This document shows positions 54,840 through 63,896 of a stretch of DNA of 64,000 nt, piece by piece. Below the pieces are notes generated by a model. It was not told where the DNA came from. It worked only from the letters and a program-made list of their open reading frames with translations, and searched no databases. How positions within the stretch are numbered: the stretch's first letter is position 1; the number at the start of each line of letters is the position of its first letter. A program made the position numbers and the translations under genes. This DNA comes from Bacteroides sp. OM05-12 (GTDB lineage: Bacteria; Bacteroidota; Bacteroidia; Bacteroidales; Bacteroidaceae): NCBI RefSeq assembly GCF_003438995.1, contig NZ_QSUN01000010.1, forward strand, positions 44,844 through 108,843. The letters are read 5' to 3'.

Positions 54840-56732
54840 TTATTCCAAATAAGTATATCCGTATAGTCCGGAACGATAATTGGAGAGGAATTCTTTGCCT
54901 TCCTCTACGGATATTTTGCCTTCCTTAACGGATTTTGTCACCCAAGTTTCGAGCGTACGCACGAGCTTTTTCGGACTATATTGTACATAGTCGAGCACTT
55001 CCGCCACGGTTTCACCGTCGATGATCTGCTCGATGGAGTAGCCTTTTTCACTCACGGAAACATGCACGGCATTGGTATCACCGAATAGGTTGTGCATATC
55101 CCCCAATATCTCCTGATAAGCGCCCACAAGGAATACACCTATATAATAAGGTTCGCGATTCTTGAGGGAGTGTACGGGCAGATAGTGTGACACGTTGCGG
55201 GTGGAAATGAAATTGGCAATCTTCCCGTCGGAGTCACAGGTGATATCCTGAAGTGTTGCCGAGCGATCCGGTTTTTCATCCAGCCGGTGGATAGGCATGA
55301 TGGGGAATATCTGATCGATGGCCCAAGAGTCCGGCAAGGACTGGAAGAGTGAAAAGTTGCAGAAGTACTTGTCGGCAAGCAGTTTGCTCAACTGACGGAA
55401 TTCGTCGGGAGCATGCTTCAAGCCGGAAGCTATCTGATGGATTTCGCGGGTGATGGACCAATACAGACGTTCGATCTGCGCACGTGTCTTCAAGTCCACA
55501 ATTCCGTGGCTGAAGAGGTCGAGCGCTTCTTCGCGTATCTGCTGGGCGTCATGCCAAGCCTCCAGCATCCGGTTCTGATTCAACTTATCCCATATCTCGT
55601 AGAGCTCCCGCACCAGTTCATGGTCATTTTCGGATACTTCAATATCGTCATCCCACTCCGGTAGGGTGGTAGTCTCCAGCACCTCGAAGATGAGTACGGA
55701 ATGGTGCGCCGTAAGCGAGCGTCCGCTTTCGGTGATGATGTTCGGATGTGGAATACCGTTCTTGTCGCTCACATCCACCAGCGTGGAGATGGAGTCATTC
55801 ACGTACTCCTGAATGGAATAGTTGACACTGCTTTCGCTGTTTGACGAGCGGGTGCCGTCATAGTCCACTCCAAGTCCGCCGCCTATATCCACGAACTCCA
55901 CATTGAAGCCCATGCCGTGCAGCTGTACGTAGAACTGGGAAGCCTCACGCAATGCCGTCTTGATGCGGCGTATCTTTGTCACCTGACTGCCGATATGGAA
56001 ATGGATCAGCTTCAGGCACTCTTTCATGTCTTTCTTTTCGAGGAAATCGAGCGCTTCGAGCAACTCGCTGGATGTCAAGCCGAACTTGCTGGCGTCTCCC
56101 CCGCTCTCTTCCCATTTGCCACTTCCGGAGGAAGCGAGCTTGATGCGTATCCCAATATTGGGGCGTACACCGAGTTGTTTGGAGATTTGCGCGATAAGCT
56201 TCAGCTCATTCAGTTTTTCTACAACGAGGAAGATACGTTTGCCCATCTTTTGTGCCAACAGGGCAAGCTCAATGTAGCTTTCGTCCTTGTATCCGTTGCA
56301 GATAATCAGGGAATCGGAATCCGTGTTCACGGCAATCACGGCATGCAGTTCCGGTTTGGAGCCGGCTTCAAGACCGAGATTGAATTTCTTTCCGTGACCG
56401 ATAATCTCCTCGACCACAGGGCGCATCTGATTCACTTTAATCGGGTAGATGATAAAGTTTTGGGCTTTATAGCCGTACTCTTCCGATGCCTGTTCAAAGC
56501 ATTTGGCTATCTTTTCGATGCGGTTGTCCAAAATATCGGGGAAGCGAAGCAACATCGGAGCTGCCACGTCACGCAACTGCAACTCGTCTACCAATTCTTT
56601 CAAATCCACCTCTACACCGTCTTTGCGGGGTTTGACAACTACGTGCCCGTTCTCATTGATACCAAAGTAAGAAGTGCCCCAGCCGGTGATGTTGTAAAGC
56701 TCTTCTGAATCTTCAATACGCCATTTTCTCAT
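54840..56732 (-). CDS. speA: Biosynthetic arginine decarboxylase
   Basis: A 630-residue PLP enzyme that turns arginine into agmatine, the start of polyamine synthesis. PLP lysine Lys99 in FIIYPIKVNQM; GLEAGSKPELHAVIAV, LIHFHIGSQVTKIRRIKTAL and EFVDIGGGLGVDYDGTRS are family motifs. The start ATG at 56730-56732 gives the family N-terminus (RKWRIEDSEELYNITGWGTS). Gene of clearly higher G+C than the left part of the window. A good promoter lies upstream; argB follows. Confidence 0.96.
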   Translation of the reverse strand: MRKWRIEDSEELYNITGWGTSYFGINENGHVVVKPRKDGVEVDLKELVDELQLRDVAAPMLLRFPDILDNRIEKIAKCFEQASEEYGYKAQNFIIYPIKVNQMRPVVEEIIGHGKKFNLGLEAGSKPELHAVIAVNTDSDSLIICNGYKDESYIELALLAQKMGKRIFLVVEKLNELKLIAQISKQLGVRPNIGIRIKLASSGSGKWEESGGDASKFGLTSSELLEALDFLEKKDMKECLKLIHFHIGSQVTKIRRIKTALREASQFYVQLHGMGFNVEFVDIGGGLGVDYDGTRSSNSESSVNYSIQEYVNDSISTLVDVSDKNGIPHPNIITESGRSLTAHHSVLIFEVLETTTLPEWDDDIEVSENDHELVRELYEIWDKLNQNRMLEAWHDAQQIREEALDLFSHGIVDLKTRAQIERLYWSITREIHQIASGLKHAPDEFRQLSKLLADKYFCNFSLFQSLPDSWAIDQIFPIMPIHRLDEKPDRSATLQDITCDSDGKIANFISTRNVSHYLPVHSLKNREPYYIGVFLVGAYQEILGDMHNLFGDTNAVHVSVSEKGYSIEQIIDGETVAEVLDYVQYSPKKLVRTLETWVTKSVKEGKISVEEGKEFLSNYRSGLYGYTYLE

Positions 56733-56773
56733 TTCCGTATGATCCTGTTTTTAAGTGAAAAATATTAGTTTGG

Positions 56774-56803
56774 CAAAAATACGTAATAATCTATAGTTTA
56801 CAA
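56774..56803 (-). promoter_or_regulatory. Promoter of speA-argB
   Basis: On the minus strand TTG (56801-56803), 19-base spacer, then TATTTTTG (56774-56781), exact -7 consensus, 41 bases before speA. Confidence 0.7.
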
Positions 56804-56854
56804 CCTTAATATCCGTTATTTTTAGAAATACGGCGGAAAGTACCGCAAATATTT

Positions 56855-56862
56855 TATCTTTG
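56855..56862 (+). promoter_or_regulatory. -7 box of the cupin gene
   Basis: TATCTTTG, exact consensus, 44 bases before the ATG; no clear -33 box. Confidence 0.45.
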
Positions 56863-56906
56863 CCGCAAAAAATCACCATTTACATTCATTTCAAAACAAC
56901 AGAGAT

Positions 56907-57251
56907 ATGGAATTTCAAAGTGCGAACTTTCAGTATGAACGGGAGATGCCTTGGGAACCTGCCGGCGAAGGCGTGACACGTCAGATTATGGGTTATAATG
57001 ACAACATGATGATGGTAAAGGTCAAGTTTGAAAAAGGAGCGGCAGGCACTCCGCACACACATCCTCACACACAAACGACCTATGTAGCAAGTGGCGTGTT
57101 TGAATTTACCACGGACGGTGAAACCCGCATCGTCCGCGCCGGAGACGGTGTTTATATGAAACCCGGAGCAGAGCATGGATGTGTTTGTCTCGAGGCAGGA
57201 ATTTTAATAGATACGTTCAGTCCCATACGTCAAGATTTCTTGAAGAAATAA
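56907..57251 (+). CDS. Small cupin-domain protein
   Basis: A 114-residue single-domain cupin. The metal motif GTPHTHPHTQTTYVASGVFE (His triad) and the second motif AGDGVYMKPGAEHGCVCLEA are complete, so a metal ion is bound. No signal peptide, cytoplasmic. Such small cupins act as isomerases, dioxygenases or sugar-binding regulators; the substrate is not predictable. Monogenic, divergent from speA, with a repeat-rich gap downstream. Confidence 0.85.
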   Translation: MEFQSANFQYEREMPWEPAGEGVTRQIMGYNDNMMMVKVKFEKGAAGTPHTHPHTQTTYVASGVFEFTTDGETRIVRAGDGVYMKPGAEHGCVCLEAGILIDTFSPIRQDFLKK

Positions 57252-57356
57252 GACGTTTTTACGACCGTTTCGCAAGCCGGGAATCTGCAAGGATTTCGAG
57301 CCCGCGATTTTTATTTTTGGCAGGAAAAAAAATTTTCCCGCGAAGATAAAAATTAT

Positions 57357-57429
57357 CGTCCCGATGATAATTATTCTACTCCCGACGATAATAATTATCA
57401 TCGCCATCTAAATAATTATCATCGGGACG
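57357..57429. repeat. 19-bp perfect inverted repeat with nested ATAATTAT units
   Basis: CGTCCCGATGATAATTATT (57357-57375) and its exact complement (57411-57429). Between them are two further related units (CGACGATAATAATTATCATC), so the region is a nested palindrome that can fold in alternative ways. Confidence 0.85.
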
Positions 57430-57538
57430 AAAATTCGCCCCCTCTACAGGGTACTGTAGGGCACTTTTTAGAGCTGTTTTTTACTTTCGAGGAGAGATGC
57501 CCGTGTAGGAGGTACAGGCAGGGGATAATAATAAAATA

Positions 57539-57566
57539 CCCCTTTCACGCATGGGCGAAAAAGGGG
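57539..57566 (-). terminator. Possible terminator of aroK
   Basis: CCCCTTT (57539-57545) / AAAGGGG (57560-57566) with an inner CGC/GCG pair; on the minus strand TATTTTATTATT follows. Confidence 0.5.
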
Positions 57567-57611
57567 GAAACGATGGGAAACGACTGTCAGGATAAATAAC
57601 TACCGCTTCAT

Positions 57612-58139
57612 TCACACTCCGAGCCGTTCACGGAAGCGGCGCACCGTTTCTGCTATTTGTTCTCTAGTCTCCAGCTCATCGGCAGGAACTACATATTCGG
57701 CGCGTATATAATAAGGTAGGCGAACTTCCAGCGCATTCCGTATAAAGTCCATCAGCTCCTCGTCGGATTTGTCGCGAAGCAGGGGGCGTGATTGCTTGGC
57801 GGCTTTCAGCCGGCGGAGAAGGGTGTCTTGGCTGGCATTCAGGAAAACCGTAGAACCGTGCTCGCACATGAAGTCCATATTGTCGAAGAAGCAGGGCGTG
57901 CCGCCGCCGGTAGAGATAATGACGTCCTCAAATTCCGCCACCTCATGGAGCATCTGCCGTTCCAACTCGCGGAAACCGTCCTCGCCCCGCTCGGCAAACA
58001 CTTCGCTTACCGTTTTATGAAACCTCCCCTCTATATGCCAGTCCAAGTCGATGAAAGACAGATTCATTTCTCTCGCCAACGCTTTTCCCAGCGTCGTCTT
58101 ACCTGCCCCCATGTATCCGATCAGAAAAATACGTGTCAT
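57612..58139 (-). CDS. aroK: Shikimate kinase
   Basis: 175 residues from ATG 58137-58139. The frame extends to 58235, but a -7 box (58169-58176) lies in that extension and the family starts at MTRIFLIGYMGAGKTTLGKA. P-loop GYMGAGKT, shikimate-site DLDWHIE, and STGGGTPCF and RPLL motifs are present. It phosphorylates shikimate at O3 in aromatic amino-acid synthesis. Length is that of the family. Visibly G+C-rich for this window. It is divergent from the antiporter gene. Confidence 0.93.
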   Translation of the reverse strand: MTRIFLIGYMGAGKTTLGKALAREMNLSFIDLDWHIEGRFHKTVSEVFAERGEDGFRELERQMLHEVAEFEDVIISTGGGTPCFFDNMDFMCEHGSTVFLNASQDTLLRRLKAAKQSRPLLRDKSDEELMDFIRNALEVRLPYYIRAEYVVPADELETREQIAETVRRFRERLGV

Positions 58140-58168
58140 TATCACAACGTTTATTAAGTTAACGCGTA

Positions 58169-58176
58169 CAAATGTA
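58169..58176 (-). promoter_or_regulatory. -7 box of aroK
   Basis: TACATTTG on the minus strand, exact consensus, 29 bases before the chosen start. Confidence 0.5.
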
Positions 58177-58187
58177 GATGTTTTTTC

Positions 58188-58217
58188 TTGTAGTTTCCTT
58201 ACTTTTTCGTTATTTTG
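58188..58217 (+). promoter_or_regulatory. Promoter of the antiporter operon
   Basis: TTG (58188-58190), 19-base spacer, TTATTTTG (58210-58217; 7 of 8 to consensus). It shows that the start at 58256, not the upstream ATG at 58178, is used. Confidence 0.6.
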
Positions 58218-58255
58218 CAAGAGATTTAGGTGCAATCCCTTTTAAATTGTCTTAT

Positions 58256-60385
58256 ATGCAACTATTGGAATTCAGTTTACAGCTCCCGATAACCGATCCC
58301 ACATGGATATTCTTCCTTGTGCTCATCATTATTCTGTTTGCTCCGATGGTGTTGGGGCGTTTGCACATCCCGCATATCATCGGCATGATTCTTGCCGGAG
58401 TTGTCGTAGGGCAATACGGATTCAATATCCTGGAGCGCGACAGCAGTTTCGAGCTGTTCGGAAAAGTGGGGCTCTACTACATCATGTTCCTTGCCGGCTT
58501 GGAGATGGATATGGAAGATTTCAAGAAGAACCGGGTCAAAGCGCTCGTTTTCGGTCTTTTCACCTTCCTTATCCCGATGATTCTCGGCGTATGGAGCAGC
58601 ATGAGCCTGCTGGATTACGGAATGACCACCTCTGTGCTCCTCGCCAGTATGTATGCCTCGCACACATTGATAGCCTACCCCATCGTAAGTCGCTACGGCC
58701 TGTCGCGCCTGCGGAGTGTGAGCATCACCATCGGCGGAACGGCTATCACGGTAGCCCTGGCGCTTTTGATACTCGCCGTCATCGGAGGCATGTACAAAGG
58801 AGACGTCAACGGCTTGTACTGGGTGTTCCTGCTGCTGAAAGTAATCTTTCTGGGATTCCTCATCATTTTCTTCTTTCCCCGCATCGGCCGCTGGTTCTTC
58901 CGGAAATATGAAGACAGCGTGATGCAGTTTGTCTTTGTGCTCGCGATGGTGTTTCTCGGTAGCGGATTGATGGAGTTTGTGGGGATGGAAGGTATCCTCG
59001 GTGCATTCCTCGCCGGATTGGTGCTGAACCGCCTCGTGCCGCACGTGTCCCCCCTGATGAACCGTTTGGAATTTGTCGGCAACGCCCTGTTCATCCCTTA
59101 CTTCCTGATCGGAGTCGGTATGATTATTGATGTCCGCAGTCTCTTCACAGGTGGAGAAGCGCTGAAAGTGGCGGTAGTAATGACCGTCATGGCAACCGCC
59201 AGCAAATGGATTGCCGCATGGATTACCCAAAAGATCTACCACATGAAACCCGAAGAGCGCAACATGATGTTCGGGTTGAGTAATGCACAGGCAGCCGCCA
59301 CCCTTGCCGCCGTCCTTATCGGGCACGACATCATCATGGAAAACGGCGAGCGGCTGCTCAACGACGATGTGCTGAACGGCACCGTAGTCATGATTCTCTT
59401 TACCTGTATCATCAGCTCCTTTGCCACCGAACGCGCCGCCCGCCGCATCGCCGTCAAAGAGGAAATACTGCTGAACAAGGACGAATCGAAAGAAAAAGAA
59501 CAGCTCTTGATACCGGTTGCCAACCCGGAGACTATCGACGAACTGGTGAACCTCGCACTCGTTATCAAAGACCCGCGCCAGAAAAACGAATTGATCGCGC
59601 TCAATGTCATCAACGACAATAACAAATCCGAAACGAAAGAATTGCAAGGCAAGCGCAACTTGGAGCGAACGGCAATGGTAGCCGCTGCCGCCGATGTGCC
59701 GGTACGTACCGTAAGCCGTTACGACCTCAATATTGCTTCCGGCATCATCCATACGATGAAAGAATATCAGGTGACGGATGTCATTATCGGTCTGCACCGC
59801 AAAGCCAATATCGTAGACTCCTTCTTCGGTTCGCTGACCGAGAACTTATTGAAAGGTACGCACAGGCAAATTATGATTGCCAAGTTCCTGATGCCTGTCA
59901 ACACCCTTCGCCGGGTCATCATCGCCGTGCCGCCGAAAGCGGAGTACGAGCCGGGATTTCACAAGTGGGTGGAACATTTTTGCCGCATGGGTAGCCAACT
60001 CGGTTGCCGTGTGCACTTCTTCGCCACTACGGAAACCTTACGGCAGCTCGAAGCCATCGTCCGTAAGAAGTACGACGGAACGCCTACCGAGTTCTCCGTC
60101 CTTGAGGAGTGGGACGATCTGTTAATGCTCACGGCACAGGTAAACTACGACCACCTGCTGGTCATCATCAGCGCCCGTCCGGGAGGAATTTCCTATACAC
60201 CCGCATTTGAGAAACTGGCATCGCAAATCAGCAAGTACTTCTCCAACAATAGTCTGCTGATACTCTACCCCGACCAGTACGGTGATCCGGAAGAGATTGT
60301 TTCCTTCTCCGATCCGCGCGGGCACAACGAATCTCAGCACTACGATGATATCGGCAAGTGGATTTATAAATGGTTTAAGAAGTAA
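58256..60385 (+). CDS. CPA2-type cation:proton antiporter with UspA-like tail
   Basis: 709 residues from ATG 58256 (MQLLEFSLQLPITDPTWIF). The N-terminal part (about 1-400) is a Na+/H+ exchanger of about 12 membrane helices: HIPHIIGMILAGVVVGQYGF, GLYYIMFLAGLEMDMEDF, GILGAFLAGLVLNRLVPHVS. The C-terminal cytoplasmic part has two universal-stress-protein-like domains (VTDVIIGLHRKANIVDSFFG and the last 130 residues). It probably exchanges Na+ or K+ for protons, with nucleotide-regulated gating by the tail. Distinctly G+C-rich. First gene of a run with tcdA (3 bp) and a lolD-like gene (4 bp). Confidence 0.9.
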   Translation: MQLLEFSLQLPITDPTWIFFLVLIIILFAPMVLGRLHIPHIIGMILAGVVVGQYGFNILERDSSFELFGKVGLYYIMFLAGLEMDMEDFKKNRVKALVFGLFTFLIPMILGVWSSMSLLDYGMTTSVLLASMYASHTLIAYPIVSRYGLSRLRSVSITIGGTAITVALALLILAVIGGMYKGDVNGLYWVFLLLKVIFLGFLIIFFFPRIGRWFFRKYEDSVMQFVFVLAMVFLGSGLMEFVGMEGILGAFLAGLVLNRLVPHVSPLMNRLEFVGNALFIPYFLIGVGMIIDVRSLFTGGEALKVAVVMTVMATASKWIAAWITQKIYHMKPEERNMMFGLSNAQAAATLAAVLIGHDIIMENGERLLNDDVLNGTVVMILFTCIISSFATERAARRIAVKEEILLNKDESKEKEQLLIPVANPETIDELVNLALVIKDPRQKNELIALNVINDNNKSETKELQGKRNLERTAMVAAAADVPVRTVSRYDLNIASGIIHTMKEYQVTDVIIGLHRKANIVDSFFGSLTENLLKGTHRQIMIAKFLMPVNTLRRVIIAVPPKAEYEPGFHKWVEHFCRMGSQLGCRVHFFATTETLRQLEAIVRKKYDGTPTEFSVLEEWDDLLMLTAQVNYDHLLVIISARPGGISYTPAFEKLASQISKYFSNNSLLILYPDQYGDPEEIVSFSDPRGHNESQHYDDIGKWIYKWFKK

Positions 60386-60388
60386 AGG

Positions 60389-61099
60389 ATGGAAAACTGG
60401 CAGCAAAGAACAGAACTCCTTCTGGGAGCAGAAAAAGTAGACCGACTCCATACGGCACATATCCTCGTTGTGGGTTTAGGTGGCGTAGGCGCTTACGCAG
60501 CGGAAATGCTCTGCCGCGCAGGTGTCGGCAAAATGACCATCGTAGACGCCGACACGGTGCAGCCCACCAACATCAACCGTCAGCTTCCCGCCCTGCACTC
60601 CACCATCGGGCAGTCCAAAGCGGAGATACTTGCCGAACGTTTCCGGGATATCAACCCCAAGATCAAATTAAACGTTATGCCCGTCTACCTGAAAGACGAG
60701 AATATCCCCGAATTACTGGACTCGGCACATTTTGATTTCATCGTGGATGCAATCGATACCATCAGCCCCAAATGCTACCTTATATATAATGCGTGCACGC
60801 GAGGCATCAAAATAATTTCCAGCATGGGCGCCGGTGCAAAAACGGACATCACGAAAATCCGTTTTGCCGACTTATGGGAAACCTACCATTGCGGACTGAG
60901 CAAAGCCGTCAGGAAACGCCTGCAAAAAATGGGTATGAGGCATAAGCTACCCGTCGTATTCAGCACCGAGCAAGCCAATCCCCACGCCATTCTACTCACG
61001 GAAGATGAACAGAACAAGAAGTCCACAGCCGGCACGGTAAGTTATATGCCCGCCGTCTTCGGGTGCTATCTGGCGGAATACGTAATCAGAAAATTATAA
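60389..61099 (+). CDS. tcdA: tRNA threonylcarbamoyladenosine dehydratase (TcdA/YgdL)
   Basis: A 236-residue E1-like enzyme of the ThiF/MoeB family. The nucleotide motif [20 protein letters not shown] (GxGGxG about 29-34), [20 protein letters not shown] and [12 protein letters not shown] are as in TcdA, which cyclises t6A37 of tRNAs to ct6A using ATP. There are no CxxC zinc pairs, as in this subfamily. It lies 3 bp after the antiporter stop and 4 bp before the ABC gene, so the three share a transcript although their functions seem unrelated. Confidence 0.92.
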   Translation: MENWQQRTELLLGAEKVDRLHTAHILVVGLGGVGAYAAEMLCRAGVGKMTIVDADTVQPTNINRQLPALHSTIGQSKAEILAERFRDINPKIKLNVMPVYLKDENIPELLDSAHFDFIVDAIDTISPKCYLIYNACTRGIKIISSMGAGAKTDITKIRFADLWETYHCGLSKAVRKRLQKMGMRHKLPVVFSTEQANPHAILLTEDEQNKKSTAGTVSYMPAVFGCYLAEYVIRKL

Positions 61100-61103
61100 A
61101 ATA

Positions 61104-61754
61104 ATGATAAAACTAGAAGGAATCACGAAAAGTTTCGGCGAGCTGCAAGTATTGAAAGGCATCGACCTCGAAATAAACAAAGGCGAAGTTATCAGTATCG
61201 TAGGCCCGAGCGGTGCCGGCAAAACCACACTCCTGCAAATTATGGGCACACTGGACCAGCCGGACACCGGGCGCATTTTCCTCAACACCGTTGAAGTAAG
61301 CCGCATGAAAGAGAAAGAACTTTCCGCTTTCCGCAACAAACATATCGGGTTCGTCTTCCAGTTTCATCAGTTACTGCCGGAATTTACCGCATTGGAGAAC
61401 GTTATGATCCCGGCTTTTATCGCCGGAACTCCTGTTAGTAAAGCTACGAAGCAAGCCAAAGAAATCCTGCACTTCATGGGTCTTTCCGATCGCTCCGAAC
61501 ACAAGCCCAACGAACTGTCCGGTGGAGAAAAACAACGCGTCGCCGTAGCTCGCGCGCTAATTAACAATCCGGCCGTCATTCTTGCCGATGAACCATCCGG
61601 CAGCCTCGACACGCACAATAAAGAAGAGCTTCACCAACTATTCTTTGATTTGCGCGACAAACTTGGTCAAACCTTTGTTATCGTCACCCACGATGAAGGT
61701 CTGGCCGCTCTTACAGACAGGACTATCCACATGGTGGACGGGAAAATAAATTAG
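61104..61754 (+). CDS. lolD: ABC transporter ATPase, LolD-like
   Basis: A 216-residue ATP-binding subunit. Walker [11 protein letters not shown] (Lys40), signature LSGGEKQR (138-145), Walker [13 protein letters not shown] (Glu163) and switch HDEG are all present. The MacB/LolD subgroup fits: [17 protein letters not shown] and [14 protein letters not shown]. LolCDE extracts lipoproteins from the inner membrane. No LolC/E-type permease lies next to it in this window, so the partner must be encoded elsewhere. Last gene of the run. Confidence 0.85.
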   Translation: MIKLEGITKSFGELQVLKGIDLEINKGEVISIVGPSGAGKTTLLQIMGTLDQPDTGRIFLNTVEVSRMKEKELSAFRNKHIGFVFQFHQLLPEFTALENVMIPAFIAGTPVSKATKQAKEILHFMGLSDRSEHKPNELSGGEKQRVAVARALINNPAVILADEPSGSLDTHNKEELHQLFFDLRDKLGQTFVIVTHDEGLAALTDRTIHMVDGKIN

Positions 61755-61848
61755 CGGGCAAACACCAGTTTGATCGGTTTTCTTTTACTAAATCATGATT
61801 TAGGATAAACTACAAACCTTAAAAATAAAAAAAGTCTTTCCCAACTTA

Positions 61849-61856
61849 TATATTTG
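61849..61856 (+). promoter_or_regulatory. -7 box of the Omp28-like gene
   Basis: TATATTTG, exact consensus, 37 bases before the start; no -33 box. Confidence 0.45.
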
Positions 61857-61892
61857 CGAATATCATCTTTACTTAAAAGCAAATAAAAGATT

Positions 61893-63752
61893 ATGAAAAG
61901 ACATGCACTCATCCGGATTACAATATTATTTCTAATATTTATCTCCGGGATTTCTTTATATGCCAATGAAAACTTCGCAGACTCCATCCGGCTAGGTCAC
62001 TCTGATGAATCATACGATAAATATGATAAGTTGAGCAATCCGGATAAAGATCTGAGTTTAAAACGCGCTGCCGCCATCCACATTCCCGCATCAAAGATGA
62101 AGCTTTATAAAGGCAACAGTATCACCGCCATCAGATTCGCCCTGGCTCCGAATATATTCTTTACAGAACTGAATATCTTCGTTACGAAAGATTTAAATCA
62201 GCCATATACCTATCAACAGACGGTTAGCGCAAGACAGAAGACGGGTTGGAATAGTATTCAGCTGGATACTCCATATAAAATAAACACTGACGAAGGAATC
62301 TATATCGGATATGAATATAAATCAAGTAATAACCTTGTAGGTAAATTAACCTCAACAGAAGATACCTCCATGGACTGGGTATATAAAGATGGCTCATGGA
62401 TTCCTTCATCCGATATTCATGATCACGCGTTAGCTATACAAGGTATAGTTAAAGGAGATCAGTTACCCCGGTACAACATTACCTTACAGCAAACCAAACT
62501 CCCCGCTTTCGTAAAGTTAGGTGAAAACGCGACGATTTCCGGAACATTCACTAACGTAGCGACAGCAACACTTCATAATTTCAAAGTAAATTACCGGATA
62601 GATGGAGGTGAGTGGATTTCGGAGAAAATAGAGAATGTAACGATTCCGTATGAAGCTTCATACAATTTTAAAACAGACCATCTGACTTTTCCAAAAGAAG
62701 GAGAATACATCGTGGAAGTCTCCATCAGCGACCTTAACGGTGAGGTCGATATTGATCCGACAGACAACATTTCACAACCTTATACTATTGGATGTGTAGC
62801 ATCCCTAACCGAACGAAATGTTTTAATGGAAGTTTATTCAACAGAATTATGTTCTAATTGTCCCAAAGGTCATGAACACATTAAGAGTATCGTCAATGGA
62901 AACAATCGTGTCATCATGATGGGTCACCATGCCGGATATGGATATGATCCATATACACACCCGGCAAGTACAGAGTATGCAAGTTTCTATGACGTCAGAA
63001 GTGCGCCAACTCTAATGATCGACCGAACACAACCCAACCAATATGCTCCCCAATTAAGCGCTACCAACCCTTCATTTAGTGCAGGTAGTTTAACTACGGA
63101 ACTACTGAACGAATTCCTGGATTTACCAGCTTTCGTCAGCCTTAATTTAACTACCGAATATAACGAAGAAAGTAGGGAAGCCACTATACATATAGACGGG
63201 AAACGACTTTTACCTTTATCCGGCACCGACAATCGGCTGTTTATTTATCTGACAGAAGACAATATACATACAACAAAACAAGACGGTTCAGGTGGCAGTT
63301 TCTACCACCAGCATACGCTCCGCCAAGTCTTAACAGATACATGGGGGGAAGCTATAGATGCGGACAACTTCTCAAAAGATTACCAAGTAACCATCGACGG
63401 CACATGGAGTTGTGATGACATGCACGTTATAGCTTCCGTTGGCAACTATGATAGCGACAATATCACCAACTGCATCATTTATAATTCCGCACAAGTGAAG
63501 CTCACCAAGCGCGAATCGGATATTAACAGTAAATCATTGGATCAGATTTCTGTCAAAACTACCGATGGAACCATCTACATTTCAGGAGAATATAATGGAT
63601 TCCGGTTATACAATCTGGCAGGAAAATGCTTGATGCAACGTTCTGAATCACAACCGGAAATATCAATAAAGCATTTGCCCGAAGGCATCTATTTACTATA
63701 TCTACAAGAAAAAGATGGGTGTAAGATATTTAAAATCATTTTATCAGAATAA
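61893..63752 (+). CDS. Secreted Omp28-like protein with T9SS-like tail
   Basis: A 619-residue protein with a signal peptide (ends SLYA/N). Domains in order: a beta-sandwich with carbohydrate- or protein-binding look (about 35-200), an Ig-like segment (about 205-305), an Omp28-type thioredoxin-fold domain with Cys320-Ser-Asn-Cys323 in STELCSNCPKGHE, and a C-terminal sorting-like tail (DGTIYISGEYNGFRLYNLAG; HLPEGIYLLYLQEKDG). Omp28-related proteins are exported and the CxxC pair may be redox-active. Single gene with its own promoter. Function unknown. Confidence 0.7.
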   Translation: MKRHALIRITILFLIFISGISLYANENFADSIRLGHSDESYDKYDKLSNPDKDLSLKRAAAIHIPASKMKLYKGNSITAIRFALAPNIFFTELNIFVTKDLNQPYTYQQTVSARQKTGWNSIQLDTPYKINTDEGIYIGYEYKSSNNLVGKLTSTEDTSMDWVYKDGSWIPSSDIHDHALAIQGIVKGDQLPRYNITLQQTKLPAFVKLGENATISGTFTNVATATLHNFKVNYRIDGGEWISEKIENVTIPYEASYNFKTDHLTFPKEGEYIVEVSISDLNGEVDIDPTDNISQPYTIGCVASLTERNVLMEVYSTELCSNCPKGHEHIKSIVNGNNRVIMMGHHAGYGYDPYTHPASTEYASFYDVRSAPTLMIDRTQPNQYAPQLSATNPSFSAGSLTTELLNEFLDLPAFVSLNLTTEYNEESREATIHIDGKRLLPLSGTDNRLFIYLTEDNIHTTKQDGSGGSFYHQHTLRQVLTDTWGEAIDADNFSKDYQVTIDGTWSCDDMHVIASVGNYDSDNITNCIIYNSAQVKLTKRESDINSKSLDQISVKTTDGTIYISGEYNGFRLYNLAGKCLMQRSESQPEISIKHLPEGIYLLYLQEKDGCKIFKIILSE

Positions 63753-63837
63753 AAGGAGCTAAGCTAAATCCTGAAATAGTGCTGTCCACAAACACGGATT
63801 TCTCTTTTTATGCATATTTTAAATTATACTTTTTCTA

Positions 63838-63896
63838 CCTTCACCTTATCACGCTCCGGATATAAATCATTAGTGAATAGCCAATTAGAGTGAAGG
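63838..63896. repeat. 59-bp CCTTCAC/GTGAAGG element, copy 3
   Basis: Bounded by CCTTCAC (63838-63844) and GTGAAGG (63890-63896). It begins CCTTCACCTTATCAC exactly as copy 1, and the sequence after it (GCACTATTTTTTAG, then GAATTGAGAGTTAA) resembles the inverted flank of copy 2. The rest of 63753-64000 shows no gene. Confidence 0.75.

Larger units (their letters stand above)
57252..57611. other. Convergent gap between the cupin gene and aroK
   Basis: 360 bp without a gene. It holds a cluster of ATAATTAT palindromes (57346-57429) and a hairpin near 57539-57566. No open frame of substance. Confidence 0.8.

Noticed and set aside
55917..56708. 263-codon open frame on the plus strand opposite speA
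   Set aside because: Shadow of speA; the amino-acid mix is odd and no family is recognisable.
58277..59797. 506-codon open frame on the minus strand
   Set aside because: It is the mirror of the antiporter gene in G+C-rich DNA. The peptide is rich in His, Asp, Gln and Glu with no domain, and the plus-strand gene has a clear family match.
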